Shown: positions 42,574-51,262, counted from the first letter of the stretch. The stretch: 64,000 nucleotides of DNA from Balneola sp. (GCA_002696035.1 NZQV01000018.1:1-64000); one strand, 5' to 3'. Translations and numbers: made by a program. Notes: generated by a model not told the origin, from the letters alone.

Positions 42574-44052
42574 CTACAATAACGACTTCTGACTCCCATA
42601 CTTCTCTAAATAACGATCCAGCTTTAACTTCTTCCGGGTTGAGTCGCTCGTCATGTAGCGCAGTTTCCCATAGATAGGGCGTTCCTGCCAGGCTCGGTCA
42701 AACCTACCAAAGCACCAGAATATCCCCGAATAACTGTTGGGATCACGTCCATCCAATGCATACCGGTTATTCAGCTCGATCATGTAATCCAATGCCGTGC
42801 GGTAGTCTTTGCTCCACTCAATGATCTTCTTACCCCACAACATCCGCAGGTAGTTCTGCATGATGCCTGTCTCCCTAAGCTGTGTTTGAGCAGCATTCCA
42901 GATCTCATCGTGGGTTTTGGATTGGGCGAATTCCTCCAGCTCGTACACCCATTCACGCTCATCATCCTGATGTTTGCCTAGCGTCTTGAGCACCCAGTCC
43001 GGCAGGCTTTCAAACTGATCGTAATCCGGTCGGTGATGGGCGAAATGGAATCCCACTTCTCGCCAGGTGATCACTTCGTCCAGGAAACTCTCTACATTTG
43101 GATCGCCGTTAAAGAAACCCGAATTCTTTCCTTTGTTTGGGGTGATGTCACCCAAGTCCCAGTTTTCGGGCTGATGATCGAGGACCACCTTCACGATCTC
43201 GTATTCACTTATCAACCCAAAGTGCAGCCACGGACTTAGTCCACTAGCTGCATCTGCATCGGGGTCATTGCGTTCCTCATCATAACGGCTCAGCCCATGT
43301 GCGATAAAATCTCCTAATTTACCCAATGCGTACTGCCGGGTCCCTTTCATGTCTGTTATACCGATGTCATGGTTGATATCCAGTTTGGAGATAAAAGCGG
43401 GAATATCATCCAGCAGGTCATCAGCCCGGGGATATTTATCTTCAAATCCATCCGGCAATTTTGCCCTTTCTTTATTCTTTAGATCATCGAGCGGGTCTTT
43501 CGTTGGTGGATGCGTATAAGCTTCCAAAAAATGTTTTTGCATCACTTTTCGAAACAGGTAGGCGGAATATGGGTCTTTATCAGTGACGCCCAAAGGGATA
43601 ATGCCGTTCGAGTCGATAGAGATATATGGCACATCAATTTCCTCGGCCATTTTTTCGTTGTTCTCACGAATGATATACACCGGATATTCATCGGCCACAA
43701 CCGCCACTGCATTTTCTGCCAGATCATAGAACGATTGCTCTACCGTGCCGGCCTCCTCTTCAGCATAACAATAGTGGCTGACATCAGAATCCTTAAGCTC
43801 ATCCAGATGCTCTTTCATCCCCTCCAGCAAAAAGGAATGAAAGCGATCGCTGGCCCAGGGATAATTTACCATCACACTTTCGTAGATCAGAAGGGGCTTG
43901 TCATGTTTATTGGCAAGAGCCACTGCATATTCCAACGCATAATTGTATTGGGTGCGCCGGTTGATCTGCATCCAGTACAAGATGTAATCCCCATCCGGAT
44001 TTGCCTCATTATCGTTCCGCTTAAATTTTCGGTAGCTGTTGATGTTTTTCAT
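42574..44052 (-). CDS. class II CPD photolyase
   Basis: This 492-residue flavoprotein matches class II deoxyribodipyrimidine photolyases. It has the N-terminal DYILYWMQINRRTQYNYALEYA block, the LLEGMKEHLDEL antenna domain, the FAD-binding region with LSPWLHFGLIS and WREVGFHF, and the diagnostic C-terminal run with WGKKIIEWS and YALDGRDPNSYSGIFWCFG. It repairs cyclobutane pyrimidine dimers using light. It lies on the same strand as two unknown membrane proteins and the FeS-type photolyase, only 29 bases from the nearest. Confidence 0.92.
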   Translation of the reverse strand: MKNINSYRKFKRNDNEANPDGDYILYWMQINRRTQYNYALEYAVALANKHDKPLLIYESVMVNYPWASDRFHSFLLEGMKEHLDELKDSDVSHYCYAEEEAGTVEQSFYDLAENAVAVVADEYPVYIIRENNEKMAEEIDVPYISIDSNGIIPLGVTDKDPYSAYLFRKVMQKHFLEAYTHPPTKDPLDDLKNKERAKLPDGFEDKYPRADDLLDDIPAFISKLDINHDIGITDMKGTRQYALGKLGDFIAHGLSRYDEERNDPDADAASGLSPWLHFGLISEYEIVKVVLDHQPENWDLGDITPNKGKNSGFFNGDPNVESFLDEVITWREVGFHFAHHRPDYDQFESLPDWVLKTLGKHQDDEREWVYELEEFAQSKTHDEIWNAAQTQLRETGIMQNYLRMLWGKKIIEWSKDYRTALDYMIELNNRYALDGRDPNSYSGIFWCFGRFDRAWQERPIYGKLRYMTSDSTRKKLKLDRYLEKYGSQKSLL

Positions 44053-44081
44053 AGTTGTTTCGAAACCAAATTGAAGAACAT

Positions 44082-44783
44082 CTAATTCCGATAAGTCATC
44101 ACTTCAGGACTAAAAGGCATTACTTCTATTTTGTTACCAATACCTCCAGTCTCCAGGTTTGGAGCAACTATTATAACGGTGCTGTCAGAAGCTGTTTTTT
44201 CTGTCTTGTATTCAAACTTTAAGCCATCTATATCCAGGTCGCTAACACTAAAAGACTCGTCAAAACCATCTTCTAAGATGCCATATTCGGCGGCTCTAAA
44301 ACCTACGTGTTGTAATTCTTGTCTCACTAAATCCTGACTCCTACTCAGTTCAGCACTTGATTGTGTATTCTGAAAAACGGTAAAACTAATGATGAGAACA
44401 GGAATACTGGAGAGCGAGAAGACGCTCAACGAACTTCCCAAAAACCAATACCAAGGTTTCAGGGCTGATTCGTCATTATTCTCATCCTGTTTATACCCAG
44501 TATAAAACAACCATGGACCTATCATCAATAACAGTACGATACTTATCAATATTGACACGGTTTCAAAGTTCATACTTATTTCTTCAGGAACCGTGCCACT
44601 GAAAATATCTATAGCAGCTACTGTTTCTAAGCCCATAATAATAACGCCGGGATTGGGATTGAAGAAATACCCCGGATTAAATTGCGCTCCATTTCCCCAA
44701 TAAAAGGAACCGGCAAAACCTGATACTATTACAATCAGCACCACAATCAGCCACTCATTCAGTGTTTTAATTTCGAACTTCAT
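44082..44783 (-). CDS. unknown membrane protein between photolyases, second
   Basis: No family is recognised for this 233-residue protein. It has three predicted membrane helices: residues about 12-29 (WLIVVLIVIVSGFAGSFY), about 75-95 (VSILISIVLLLMIGPWLFY) and about 113-137 (LGSSLSVFSLSSIPVLIISF). A soluble C-terminal domain of about 95 residues has an acidic region (GILEDGFDESFSVSDLDIDG). Its start overlaps the end of the preceding gene by 17 bases, so the two are translationally coupled and probably form a complex. The overall layout resembles the neighbour: membrane N-half, soluble C-half. Confidence 0.65.
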   Translation of the reverse strand: MKFEIKTLNEWLIVVLIVIVSGFAGSFYWGNGAQFNPGYFFNPNPGVIIMGLETVAAIDIFSGTVPEEISMNFETVSILISIVLLLMIGPWLFYTGYKQDENNDESALKPWYWFLGSSLSVFSLSSIPVLIISFTVFQNTQSSAELSRSQDLVRQELQHVGFRAAEYGILEDGFDESFSVSDLDIDGLKFEYKTEKTASDSTVIIVAPNLETGGIGNKIEVMPFSPEVMTYRN

Positions 44784-45420
44784 ATCCCACCCCTTGCTTA
44801 TTCACTGTAAATTCCATTTCTAAACGCCCGACTTGCCCATCATAATTTTTAAATTCAGGGTTTTCTCCCCGAGATACATCAGTAACAACGATCACTCGTA
44901 ATTCATCGGCCTCTTCATCGAGCTCGTAAAAGTAATTTGTATTGTCATCATTCAATGAATTTTCTTCCAGATCAAACTCTGAAAGATATATTCCGTCCTC
45001 TCCAAGCCTCTCCGGCATTACATCTCTTGCGGTTTCTACTACTGAATTTCTATCTCCAGTGTGATACCTCGAAAAGACATAGGTGAGTTCTTTTTGTACA
45101 TCCGATCTGGCAATACCGGTATCTAGGATTTTTCTTATTTCCAGCAGAATATTTTTTTGGTAATCCTTCCTATTGTAATCATGGACAAACAAAAGAATAT
45201 TGCAGATCAGAAGAGTTCCGGTAACACCTATCACAACTCGTCTAGAGATCTTTGATTCCAAATTAAGCCTGGCAAACCAGATTAAACTGCCCAAGAATGA
45301 GATGGTAATTAGTAAGAGCAGAGTGTAACCAAGCCAGATACTTCCAAAATAAAGGGGTACCAAATAAGCTATTGATCCCGCTAATATAGCCCCTATTAAC
45401 AATTTAGTTTCGTTAGACAT
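44767..45420 (-). CDS. unknown membrane protein between photolyases, first
   Basis: This 217-residue protein of unknown family has three membrane helices within the first 80 residues (LLIGAILAGSIAYLVPLYF, LGYTLLLLITISFLGSLIW, VIGVTGTLLICNILLF). An acidic soluble domain follows (KNILLEIRKILDTG, DEEADELRVIVVTDVSRG). No cysteine pair, protease motif or transporter signature is visible. It overlaps the following membrane-protein gene by 17 bases and begins 59 bases after the FeS-type photolyase gene ends. Confidence 0.65.
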   Translation of the reverse strand: MSNETKLLIGAILAGSIAYLVPLYFGSIWLGYTLLLLITISFLGSLIWFARLNLESKISRRVVIGVTGTLLICNILLFVHDYNRKDYQKNILLEIRKILDTGIARSDVQKELTYVFSRYHTGDRNSVVETARDVMPERLGEDGIYLSEFDLEENSLNDDNTNYFYELDEEADELRVIVVTDVSRGENPEFKNYDGQVGRLEMEFTVNKQGVGYEVRN

Positions 45421-45479
45421 ACCTCGAAAATTTATTTCATTTACTGAAATACTAACAAAAAACGCCTAAAATCAAAAAA

Positions 45480-47051
45480 CTAATTCAATCGTTTTAAGTC
45501 TTCAATAAACTTTTCCGAGCCCTCCCAGATCGCTTTTTTATCGTCTTCACTCTTTTTATTAAACATATTCACCATAAAATTGGCACGTCCGTTTTTAGAA
45601 AAGGTTTCCCGCTGCTTGTCAATGAAATTCCAATACAAATAATTAAACGGACACGCTTCCTCCCCGGTTTTCTTGCTGATCTTGTACTCGCAATGCTTGC
45701 AGTAATCGCTCATTTTATTGATGTAGTTTCCACTGCTCACATACGGTTTCGAGGCTAAAACCCCGCCATCTGCAAAAGTGGACATCCCCAGCACATTCGG
45801 CAACACCACCCATTCATACGCATCTACATAGGCCAGATGAAACCATTCATTTAATTCCCGTGGATCGGTTTCCGTCAGATTACTAAAGTTACTGAGCACC
45901 ATCAGCCTTGGAATGTGATGCGAATACCCCTCATCGATCACCGGCTTCAGACATTCACTCATGCAGTTCATTTTGGTCTCGCCTGACCAGTACATCTCCG
46001 GAAGTTTTTTGGTGAAGTTGAAGTGATTGGCATTCCGAACTTCCGGCATCATGGCTTCGTAGTACACCCGCACATATTCACGCCAGCCTATGATCTGCCG
46101 AATAAGCCCTTCTACTGAATTCAGCCGGGCCTCTCCGTTTTGATAGGTTTTTTCGGCTTTGTCACAGACTTCTTTAGGGAGAAGCAATCCGTTATTCAAA
46201 TACACCGACAATTGGGAGTGAAATAACTTGTATTGACCCTGAGCCATCGCATCTTCATACGGACCAAATTCATCCAGCCGCTCATCAATAAATTCATTGA
46301 GACGATACAACGCCTGCCTTCTTGTGACTGCATATGTGAAATTCTCACTATTACCGAAATGATCCGGGTACCACTCCTCTACCATCTCGATCACTTCCTG
46401 AGTAATTTCATCTGGCTCAGTTTCAGCAATAGTCGGAACCGGATGATCTTTAGGGAGCTTCTCGCGATTCTTCTCATCATAATTCCATTCCCCGCCCTCC
46501 GGCTGATCTCCATTCATCAGGTATCCCGACTTCCGACGCATTTCCCGATAGAAATACTCCATCAACCAGCCGTCTTTTACTCGTTCTTTATACTCTTCAG
46601 GATCGGCCAGGAAAAAATTGTTTGGGATCTCCCGGACCCGATCTTCAAATTCAGCTTGTATATTGCGCAGGCGTTCCCGGCTATCCCATTCGGAGGGCGT
46701 CATGAAGGTCATACTAAGCTGCTCATTGGCCGAAAGGATCTCTGACAATCCATCATCGAAATGACCTTTTGTGGAGTGATAATGCACCGGATAACCTGCC
46801 TCGGCACATTCAAGGGCGAAGTGACGCATACTGCTGAGTACATAGATCGCCTTTTTCTTGTGATGAGGAAGTTCATTTCCTTTTCCCGCTGACTCCATAA
46901 AGATGAGTAATGGTTTTTCCTCCCGGATCCAGCTGGGCCAGGCATCCATGTTCAGCTGATCATGTAAAATGAACACTGCTCGCCCATGTTCTTTTAAATT
47001 CGGTTTTGAAATGGTACTATCCACATGCGATAAAAAAGCTCTGTTGTCCAT
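45480..47051 (-). CDS. FeS-type prokaryotic (6-4) photolyase / cryptochrome-like protein
   Basis: This 523-residue protein matches the FeS-BCP family (PhrB-type). It has the N-terminal Rossmann domain (AVFILHDQLNMDAWPSWI), the FAD-binding helical domain (RQIIGWREYVRVYYEAMM), and a C-terminal region whose cysteines fit the [4Fe-4S] ligands: MSECLKPV earlier, then YCKHCEYK and EEACPFNYLYW. Family members repair (6-4) photoproducts or act as light sensors. It is first in a minus-strand run that continues through two membrane proteins to the CPD photolyase. Confidence 0.93.
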   Translation of the reverse strand: MDNRAFLSHVDSTISKPNLKEHGRAVFILHDQLNMDAWPSWIREEKPLLIFMESAGKGNELPHHKKKAIYVLSSMRHFALECAEAGYPVHYHSTKGHFDDGLSEILSANEQLSMTFMTPSEWDSRERLRNIQAEFEDRVREIPNNFFLADPEEYKERVKDGWLMEYFYREMRRKSGYLMNGDQPEGGEWNYDEKNREKLPKDHPVPTIAETEPDEITQEVIEMVEEWYPDHFGNSENFTYAVTRRQALYRLNEFIDERLDEFGPYEDAMAQGQYKLFHSQLSVYLNNGLLLPKEVCDKAEKTYQNGEARLNSVEGLIRQIIGWREYVRVYYEAMMPEVRNANHFNFTKKLPEMYWSGETKMNCMSECLKPVIDEGYSHHIPRLMVLSNFSNLTETDPRELNEWFHLAYVDAYEWVVLPNVLGMSTFADGGVLASKPYVSSGNYINKMSDYCKHCEYKISKKTGEEACPFNYLYWNFIDKQRETFSKNGRANFMVNMFNKKSEDDKKAIWEGSEKFIEDLKRLN

Positions 47052-47134
47052 GCCATTTAAATGCTTTTTATTGATTTAAGCGTTCCGGATGGGTTTTAAA
47101 GAATATTTATTGCATTTCGATCTATTACTATTAT

Positions 47135-47150
47135 ATTAGTACTAACTAAT
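47135..47150. promoter_or_regulatory. candidate BlaI-type operator
   Basis: ATTAGT (47135-47140) and ACTAAT (47145-47150) form a dyad with a four-base spacer, 10 bases before the blaI-like start. BlaI/MecI regulators bind TACTA-rich dyads in their own promoters, and TACTA words abound here (47124-47156). Confidence 0.5.
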
Positions 47151-47160
47151 TACTACTGCC

Positions 47161-47541
47161 ATGAGAAAATCACTGACACCACTTGGAGAATCGGAAATGG
47201 AAATCCTGCATCACGTGTGGGAACTGGGCGAAGCGACGGTTGCTCAGGTAAGAGAGCGCATCCTGAAAGAGCGCAAAGTAGCCTATACCACGGTTATGAC
47301 CATCATGAAAAACCTGAACGACAAAGGATATTTGAAGTATTACAAAGATGGAAATACGTATGTATACAGCGCACGTATTGAGCCGGAGAAGGTACAATCC
47401 AACCTGGTATCAGGATTGATAGATAAAGTATTTAAAGGTTCCGCTTCTGCCCTTGTGCAAACGTTGGTTAAAGGTGAGAATATCAGTGAAAAGGAACTCA
47501 AAGATCTTCGGAATATGATTGACAATATGGAGGATCAGTGA
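47161..47541 (+). CDS. BlaI/MecI/CopY-family repressor
   Basis: This 126-residue regulator has the family winged-helix start LGESEMEILHHVWELGEATVAQVRE and the recognition-helix region VAYTTVMTIMKNLNDKGYL. The C-terminal dimerisation helices contain the proteolysis-prone segment used by BlaR1/M56 proteins. It overlaps the M56 gene by four bases. In this phylum such pairs respond to cell-envelope signals rather than only beta-lactams. Confidence 0.92.
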   Translation: MRKSLTPLGESEMEILHHVWELGEATVAQVRERILKERKVAYTTVMTIMKNLNDKGYLKYYKDGNTYVYSARIEPEKVQSNLVSGLIDKVFKGSASALVQTLVKGENISEKELKDLRNMIDNMEDQ

Positions 47542-49355
47542 TGTTTGAACTTGTTTATTATTTGAGAGAGATTGGGAATTTTAGTCTGGATGCCATTTGG
47601 TTTCCATTGGGTATCTGGACACTCTGTTGCGGAATCGCATTCCTTGTTCTGCGTAATCAGGAAGGTTTGAATCCCCTCTTCCACTACCATTTGCGAACCG
47701 CTGCACTTCTTTCACTTCCTTTTGGCATCGGTGCAGCTGCACTTATGAATCGCATCCCGGTTTGGTTTGCTGAGTCTAACATTGAGACCGCTTTTTTTGT
47801 AGTCATGAATCCTATTGAGTTAGTACCATCAGCGAATAATTCCACAGCCGAGATATCCATCAATTGGATGGAACCTTCTTTATTGATCGGGGTAGCGACA
47901 GTGCTTGTGGCGTTCATCTCACTTATTATGCTGGGCCGACTCTTAAGCAGTTATATAGCCCTGAAATCATTATACAAGAATTTGAGCATCACGAAACTTC
48001 AGGATGTAGTTTCCGGAGCATCTGATAACGACCGCCCGATTAAACTGGCTTTTCATGATCATCCGCTGGTTCCATTCACTTTTGGATGGAAGCAGCCGGT
48101 GATCGTGCTCCCAAAATTATTACAGCACGAACCGGAAAAACTGGAGATGGCCCTTCAGCACGAACTCACTCATATTAAACGAGGTGATTACCTGCTGCAG
48201 CTAGCCTTATCCATGATCGAATCGGTGTTTTGGTTTCATCCGTTGATACGGTATGGAAATCAGGAGATCGATACCTATCGGGAAATTTCCTGTGATCAGG
48301 AAGTACTTTCCAGATCCGATTTCTCCATAAAATCCTACGCCAATCTGTTATACGAGTTAGTACCTCTAAGCAGTGGCGCTGAACGGTTGTCAGTAAGCAT
48401 GGCAGTGAAGAATTCAACCCTAAAGAAACGGATCAAAACCATGAAATATCATAAACTACACAAAACCTCTTTCCGGCAAAGCATCGCCTTTTTGATGCTG
48501 ATGATCGTTGGAATTACCCTACCTATTGCCTGCTCAGATTTGAGAGGGCCTCAAGGGCTAAGTGAAGAGGAATTGATAAACACTAAATTTGACCTTGCCA
48601 ATAGTACATTGTCAGTCAATGGTAAAGAAATAGTTACTTTTCCTGAAAATAATATCGGTAATGCCCCTTCTCTAAATAGTGGCATAGCTTTTTCAGCCAG
48701 AGAATATGGTTCTATTATAATTTCAGGAACTGAATTTGAAGGTGCTGTTAAATCGGCGACTCTTTCCGGAAGTAAACTTAGATTTAATACGAATGAATTA
48801 AATTTTGAAGTAAATAAACCTGATGGAAAGTTTATTGATGGGGAAGCTCAATTATGGGTTCGACATTTTCCAAATAAAGTATCCGCTACCTGGCTAATGT
48901 CATCTGTACCCTATTCAAAGCTCAAGGAAGCAAGTTTCGACAATTATCCCATACCGGATACAAAGGGTGTAGCTAATGCTGGCAAAGAAGATGATGATTT
49001 CTTTGTAGTAGTAGAAGAAATGCCTGTTCTCATTGACGGTATGAAATCCATCCAAAGTAAAATTGAGTACCCTGAATTGGCCCGCCGTGCAGGAATCGAA
49101 GGCCGCGTAACCGTGCAGTTCATCGTTAATGAAAATGGTGATGTTGAAAATCCTAAGGTAGTTCGTGGCATTGGCGGAGGCGCCGATGAAGAAGCTCTTC
49201 GGGTTATAAACCAGGCTAAATTTGAACCTGGTATGCAGCACGGACAACCGGTACGTGTTCAATATGCGTTGTCAATAAACTTCAGACTGCAAGATTCCGA
49301 CTTTTCATCAGGTGAAAATAATGTTCAAAAAGAACAAGGCAGTGGTTTAAATTAA
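47538..49355 (+). CDS. M56 (BlaR1-type) membrane metalloprotease fused to a TonB C-terminal domain
   Basis: This 605-residue protein has about four membrane helices. The zinc-protease motif HELTH is at residues 208-212 (QHELTHIKRGDYLLQ), and the third ligand region is REISCDQEVL. A further helix near residue 320 (IAFLMLMIVGITLPIACS) is followed by an extracytoplasmic part. The last 90 residues are a TonB_C domain (YPELARRAGIEGRVTVQFIVNENG, FEPGMQHGQPVRVQY). It presumably cleaves the BlaI-type repressor on sensing a signal. The TonB-like domain may contact outer-membrane receptors. Translation is coupled to the repressor by a four-base overlap. Confidence 0.9.
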   Translation: MMFELVYYLREIGNFSLDAIWFPLGIWTLCCGIAFLVLRNQEGLNPLFHYHLRTAALLSLPFGIGAAALMNRIPVWFAESNIETAFFVVMNPIELVPSANNSTAEISINWMEPSLLIGVATVLVAFISLIMLGRLLSSYIALKSLYKNLSITKLQDVVSGASDNDRPIKLAFHDHPLVPFTFGWKQPVIVLPKLLQHEPEKLEMALQHELTHIKRGDYLLQLALSMIESVFWFHPLIRYGNQEIDTYREISCDQEVLSRSDFSIKSYANLLYELVPLSSGAERLSVSMAVKNSTLKKRIKTMKYHKLHKTSFRQSIAFLMLMIVGITLPIACSDLRGPQGLSEEELINTKFDLANSTLSVNGKEIVTFPENNIGNAPSLNSGIAFSAREYGSIIISGTEFEGAVKSATLSGSKLRFNTNELNFEVNKPDGKFIDGEAQLWVRHFPNKVSATWLMSSVPYSKLKEASFDNYPIPDTKGVANAGKEDDDFFVVVEEMPVLIDGMKSIQSKIEYPELARRAGIEGRVTVQFIVNENGDVENPKVVRGIGGGADEEALRVINQAKFEPGMQHGQPVRVQYALSINFRLQDSDFSSGENNVQKEQGSGLN

Positions 49356-49385
49356 CCTGACAACAAATACTGACTTTATGAAATT

Positions 49386-49415
49386 AGCGAAGCTAGATCG
49401 GCTTCGCTTTTTTTA
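49386..49415 (+). terminator. intrinsic terminator of the BlaI/M56 operon
   Basis: AGCGAAGC (49386-49393) pairs with GCTTCGCT (49401-49408), followed by a run of seven T. Confidence 0.88.
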
Positions 49416-49489
49416 TTGAACTTTTTTGCAACATCTTTTTTTTGCTGTCGTACCAATGGCTTAGATTATAATCTAAAAAAAGAATTACC

Positions 49490-49672
49490 ATGGCAGCTAA
49501 ACTCAGAAAATCACGCACCGATAAAATGCTTGCAGGCGTTTGCGGTGGTTTTGCCGAATATCTTGGATGGGATGCAACCCTCATTCGTGTACTTTTTGTA
49601 TTACTAATATTCCTTGGCTGGGGCTCACCTATACTTTTATACTTCATACTGGCCATTGTAATGCCCGACTAA
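49490..49672 (+). CDS. PspC domain protein
   Basis: This 60-residue protein is essentially one PspC domain: a basic KLRKSRTDKMLAGVCGGFAEYLG start with the family GVCGG motif, then two adjoining hydrophobic stretches ending in AIVMPD. Small PspC proteins sit in the inner membrane and take part in envelope-stress responses. It has its own gap of 134 bases from the M56 gene, with a terminator between. Confidence 0.88.
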   Translation: MAAKLRKSRTDKMLAGVCGGFAEYLGWDATLIRVLFVLLIFLGWGSPILLYFILAIVMPD

Positions 49673-49733
49673 CAGATTGTTGTAAAAGTCGTACCGGCTT
49701 AGCATCTTGAATGCCAACAAACATGGAAAGCTT

Positions 49734-50588
49734 ATGAAAGTTGGAATTGTAGGAGATGCAAAACGCGGGGTTGCCTGGGAACGCCATTTGCGGCCGCACC
49801 AAATAGTTCAGGAAGTAGAATTATGTCCTCATATAAGTGAAGTAAGCGAGGTAGATGCTTGCTTTTTGGTAGACGAATCTCCCCATGATCTCGACATTTT
49901 ACTTGAAGGCATACGATCAGGGTTGAATTGTTACCTGATCTCAAGAATGCCCACCGATACTGAAAAACTCGAAAAGATCTACCGGGCTACCCGTGAGGCC
50001 GGAGTACAAGTACAATTTTCCCATTGGCCTACCTTAGCCCCCGCCACCCAGTGGATGATGGACCGAATGCATCGTCCTTCTTATCTCAGTATTTCACGGG
50101 ACATTCAATACACTCATTTTTTAAACTCAGAAGATGAATTCCGCCATTATTGGATCGATGAGCTCGGGCTTTGCATGAAATGGATGGATAGCGGGATTCA
50201 TCATGCTGAGGCAAAAAAAGTGATGCTGAATGATATCCACCCCACAGCCATTCACATTTTCCTTCGTTTTGATAATGGCTCAACAGCTGATATCAATATT
50301 TATACCGGGGCTTCGGAAAACCGACATCATCGTATGGCCTCCAATAAGTCAGAGATCCTGGATTGCAGCGTCTCTGATCAAAACATAAGGGCAGGAAGGT
50401 TAAATTCTGGCAATCGGCTTTACTTCGAAAAACAATCTTTTGACCCCTCTACCTCAGCTGAAAAATCTGCCTTAATGTTTTTGAAGTCGATACAGATGGA
50501 TAAGGAAACCCCTTACACCGCTTATGATGCCTATCAGCTCTCCATTCAGGTAAAAACCCTTGAAAAACGACTCTCACAGTTCTCCTGA
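49734..50588 (+). CDS. Gfo/Idh/MocA-like oxidoreductase homologue
   Basis: The start is ATG 49734 (MKVGIVGDAKRGVAWERHL), preceded by GGAAAG; a TTG nine codons upstream is less likely. The 284-residue protein has an N-terminal Rossmann-like strand MKVGIVG and a segment ACFLVDESPHDLDILLEGIRSG like the second half of a Gfo/Idh NAD domain. The C-terminal alpha/beta part contains the SGIHHAEAKKV and ADINIYTG stretches. The dinucleotide loop is atypical (GDAKRG, not GxGxxG), so cofactor binding is doubtful. Substrate unknown. Confidence 0.6.
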   Translation: MKVGIVGDAKRGVAWERHLRPHQIVQEVELCPHISEVSEVDACFLVDESPHDLDILLEGIRSGLNCYLISRMPTDTEKLEKIYRATREAGVQVQFSHWPTLAPATQWMMDRMHRPSYLSISRDIQYTHFLNSEDEFRHYWIDELGLCMKWMDSGIHHAEAKKVMLNDIHPTAIHIFLRFDNGSTADINIYTGASENRHHRMASNKSEILDCSVSDQNIRAGRLNSGNRLYFEKQSFDPSTSAEKSALMFLKSIQMDKETPYTAYDAYQLSIQVKTLEKRLSQFS

Positions 50589-50596
50589 GGGCTATG

Positions 50597-50662
50597 TTAA
50601 CTTAATGTTAAATTTACGTTAACAAACCATTTACATTAAGTTAACAATTCCTTAACATTGGG
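50597..50662 (+). promoter_or_regulatory. six 11-bp phased direct repeats (Pho-box-like operator array)
   Basis: Six units begin exactly every 11 bases at 50597, 50608, 50619, 50630, 50641 and 50652, with hexamers GTTAAC, GTTAAA, GTTAAC, ATTTAC, GTTAAC and CTTAAC. The core, read one base later, is TTAACA-like. OmpR/PhoB-family regulators bind direct repeats of this period, and Bacillus PhoP boxes have a TTAACA core. A possible -7 element, TAACATTG (50654-50661), overlaps the last unit. The array ends 23 bases before the next start codon. Confidence 0.7.
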
Positions 50663-50685
50663 GAGCATTCAATGTGGAGAACTTT

Positions 50686-51036
50686 ATGAAATCTATTATC
50701 TCAACGATCTTATTTACGCTGGTTTTAACAACCGGTCTTTTTGCACAGCAAAACATCACCAATGAAAAACATGAACGTTTGTTAACGCATGTTGAAGGAA
50801 ACATTTTTAATGTTCAATTCTTAAATAATGATGGAAATGTAGTGCAGGAAGGTCAATATTGGAGAGATGCAGATCATTTCAAGCCACATGGAACATGGTT
50901 ATTATATTCTGAGATCTCTGAAGAGGTTGTAACTAAAGCAACCTATGAGAAAGGAAAACAATTAACCGTAGAAACAAATATCAATGGAAAGGTAATTAAA
51001 GCTGACAGACAGCACTTAGCTTCTATAAGACAGTAG
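50686..51036 (+). CDS. small secreted protein of unknown function
   Basis: The start is ATG 50686 (MKSIISTILFTLVLTTGLFAQQ), preceded by GGAG; a GTG four codons upstream is inside the ribosome site. The 116-residue product has a clear signal peptide cleaved after FAQ. The mature domain is one of about 95 residues with the motif GNVVQEGQYWRDADHFKPHGTW, reminiscent of MORN/toxin-antitoxin YwqK-like repeats (GxWxxY). Its function is unknown. It lies directly behind the 11-bp repeat array and is therefore probably a tightly regulated target. Confidence 0.75.
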   Translation: MKSIISTILFTLVLTTGLFAQQNITNEKHERLLTHVEGNIFNVQFLNNDGNVVQEGQYWRDADHFKPHGTWLLYSEISEEVVTKATYEKGKQLTVETNINGKVIKADRQHLASIRQ

Positions 51037-51095
51037 CTATTTTACTTTTTCAAGCCGAACAAATTAAATGCACCAAAAAAATAGGAGGTGCCACT

Positions 51096-51251
51096 ATGAG
51101 AGCTAAATTATATGAGAAATATTACAAATTAGGATTCGACCACTACATCTTTAAGAATGTTTTTGGGTTAGACAAACCAGACAAAAATGTAAAGCGGTTT
51201 TATTATGCCTTAATGTTTACCGTACTTATGGTAGGCTTTATAATCTCTTAG
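51096..51251 (+). CDS. 51-residue single-pass membrane peptide
   Basis: This short frame begins at ATG 51096 with a near-perfect Shine-Dalgarno sequence AGGAGGTG eight bases before it, unusual for this window. The product starts MRAKLYEKYYKLGFDHYIF, is basic and aromatic-rich, and ends with a membrane helix (YYALMFTVLMVGFIIS). It lies 59 bases after the small secreted-protein gene and could share its transcript. No homologue is recognised. Confidence 0.7.
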   Translation: MRAKLYEKYYKLGFDHYIFKNVFGLDKPDKNVKRFYYALMFTVLMVGFIIS

Positions 51252-51262
51252 GAGTTAGCCTG

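Noticed and set aside
43510-44085. A 191-residue plus-strand frame opposite the class II photolyase
   Set aside because: It is contained in the photolyase gene and reads as low-complexity hydrophobic sequence without family features.
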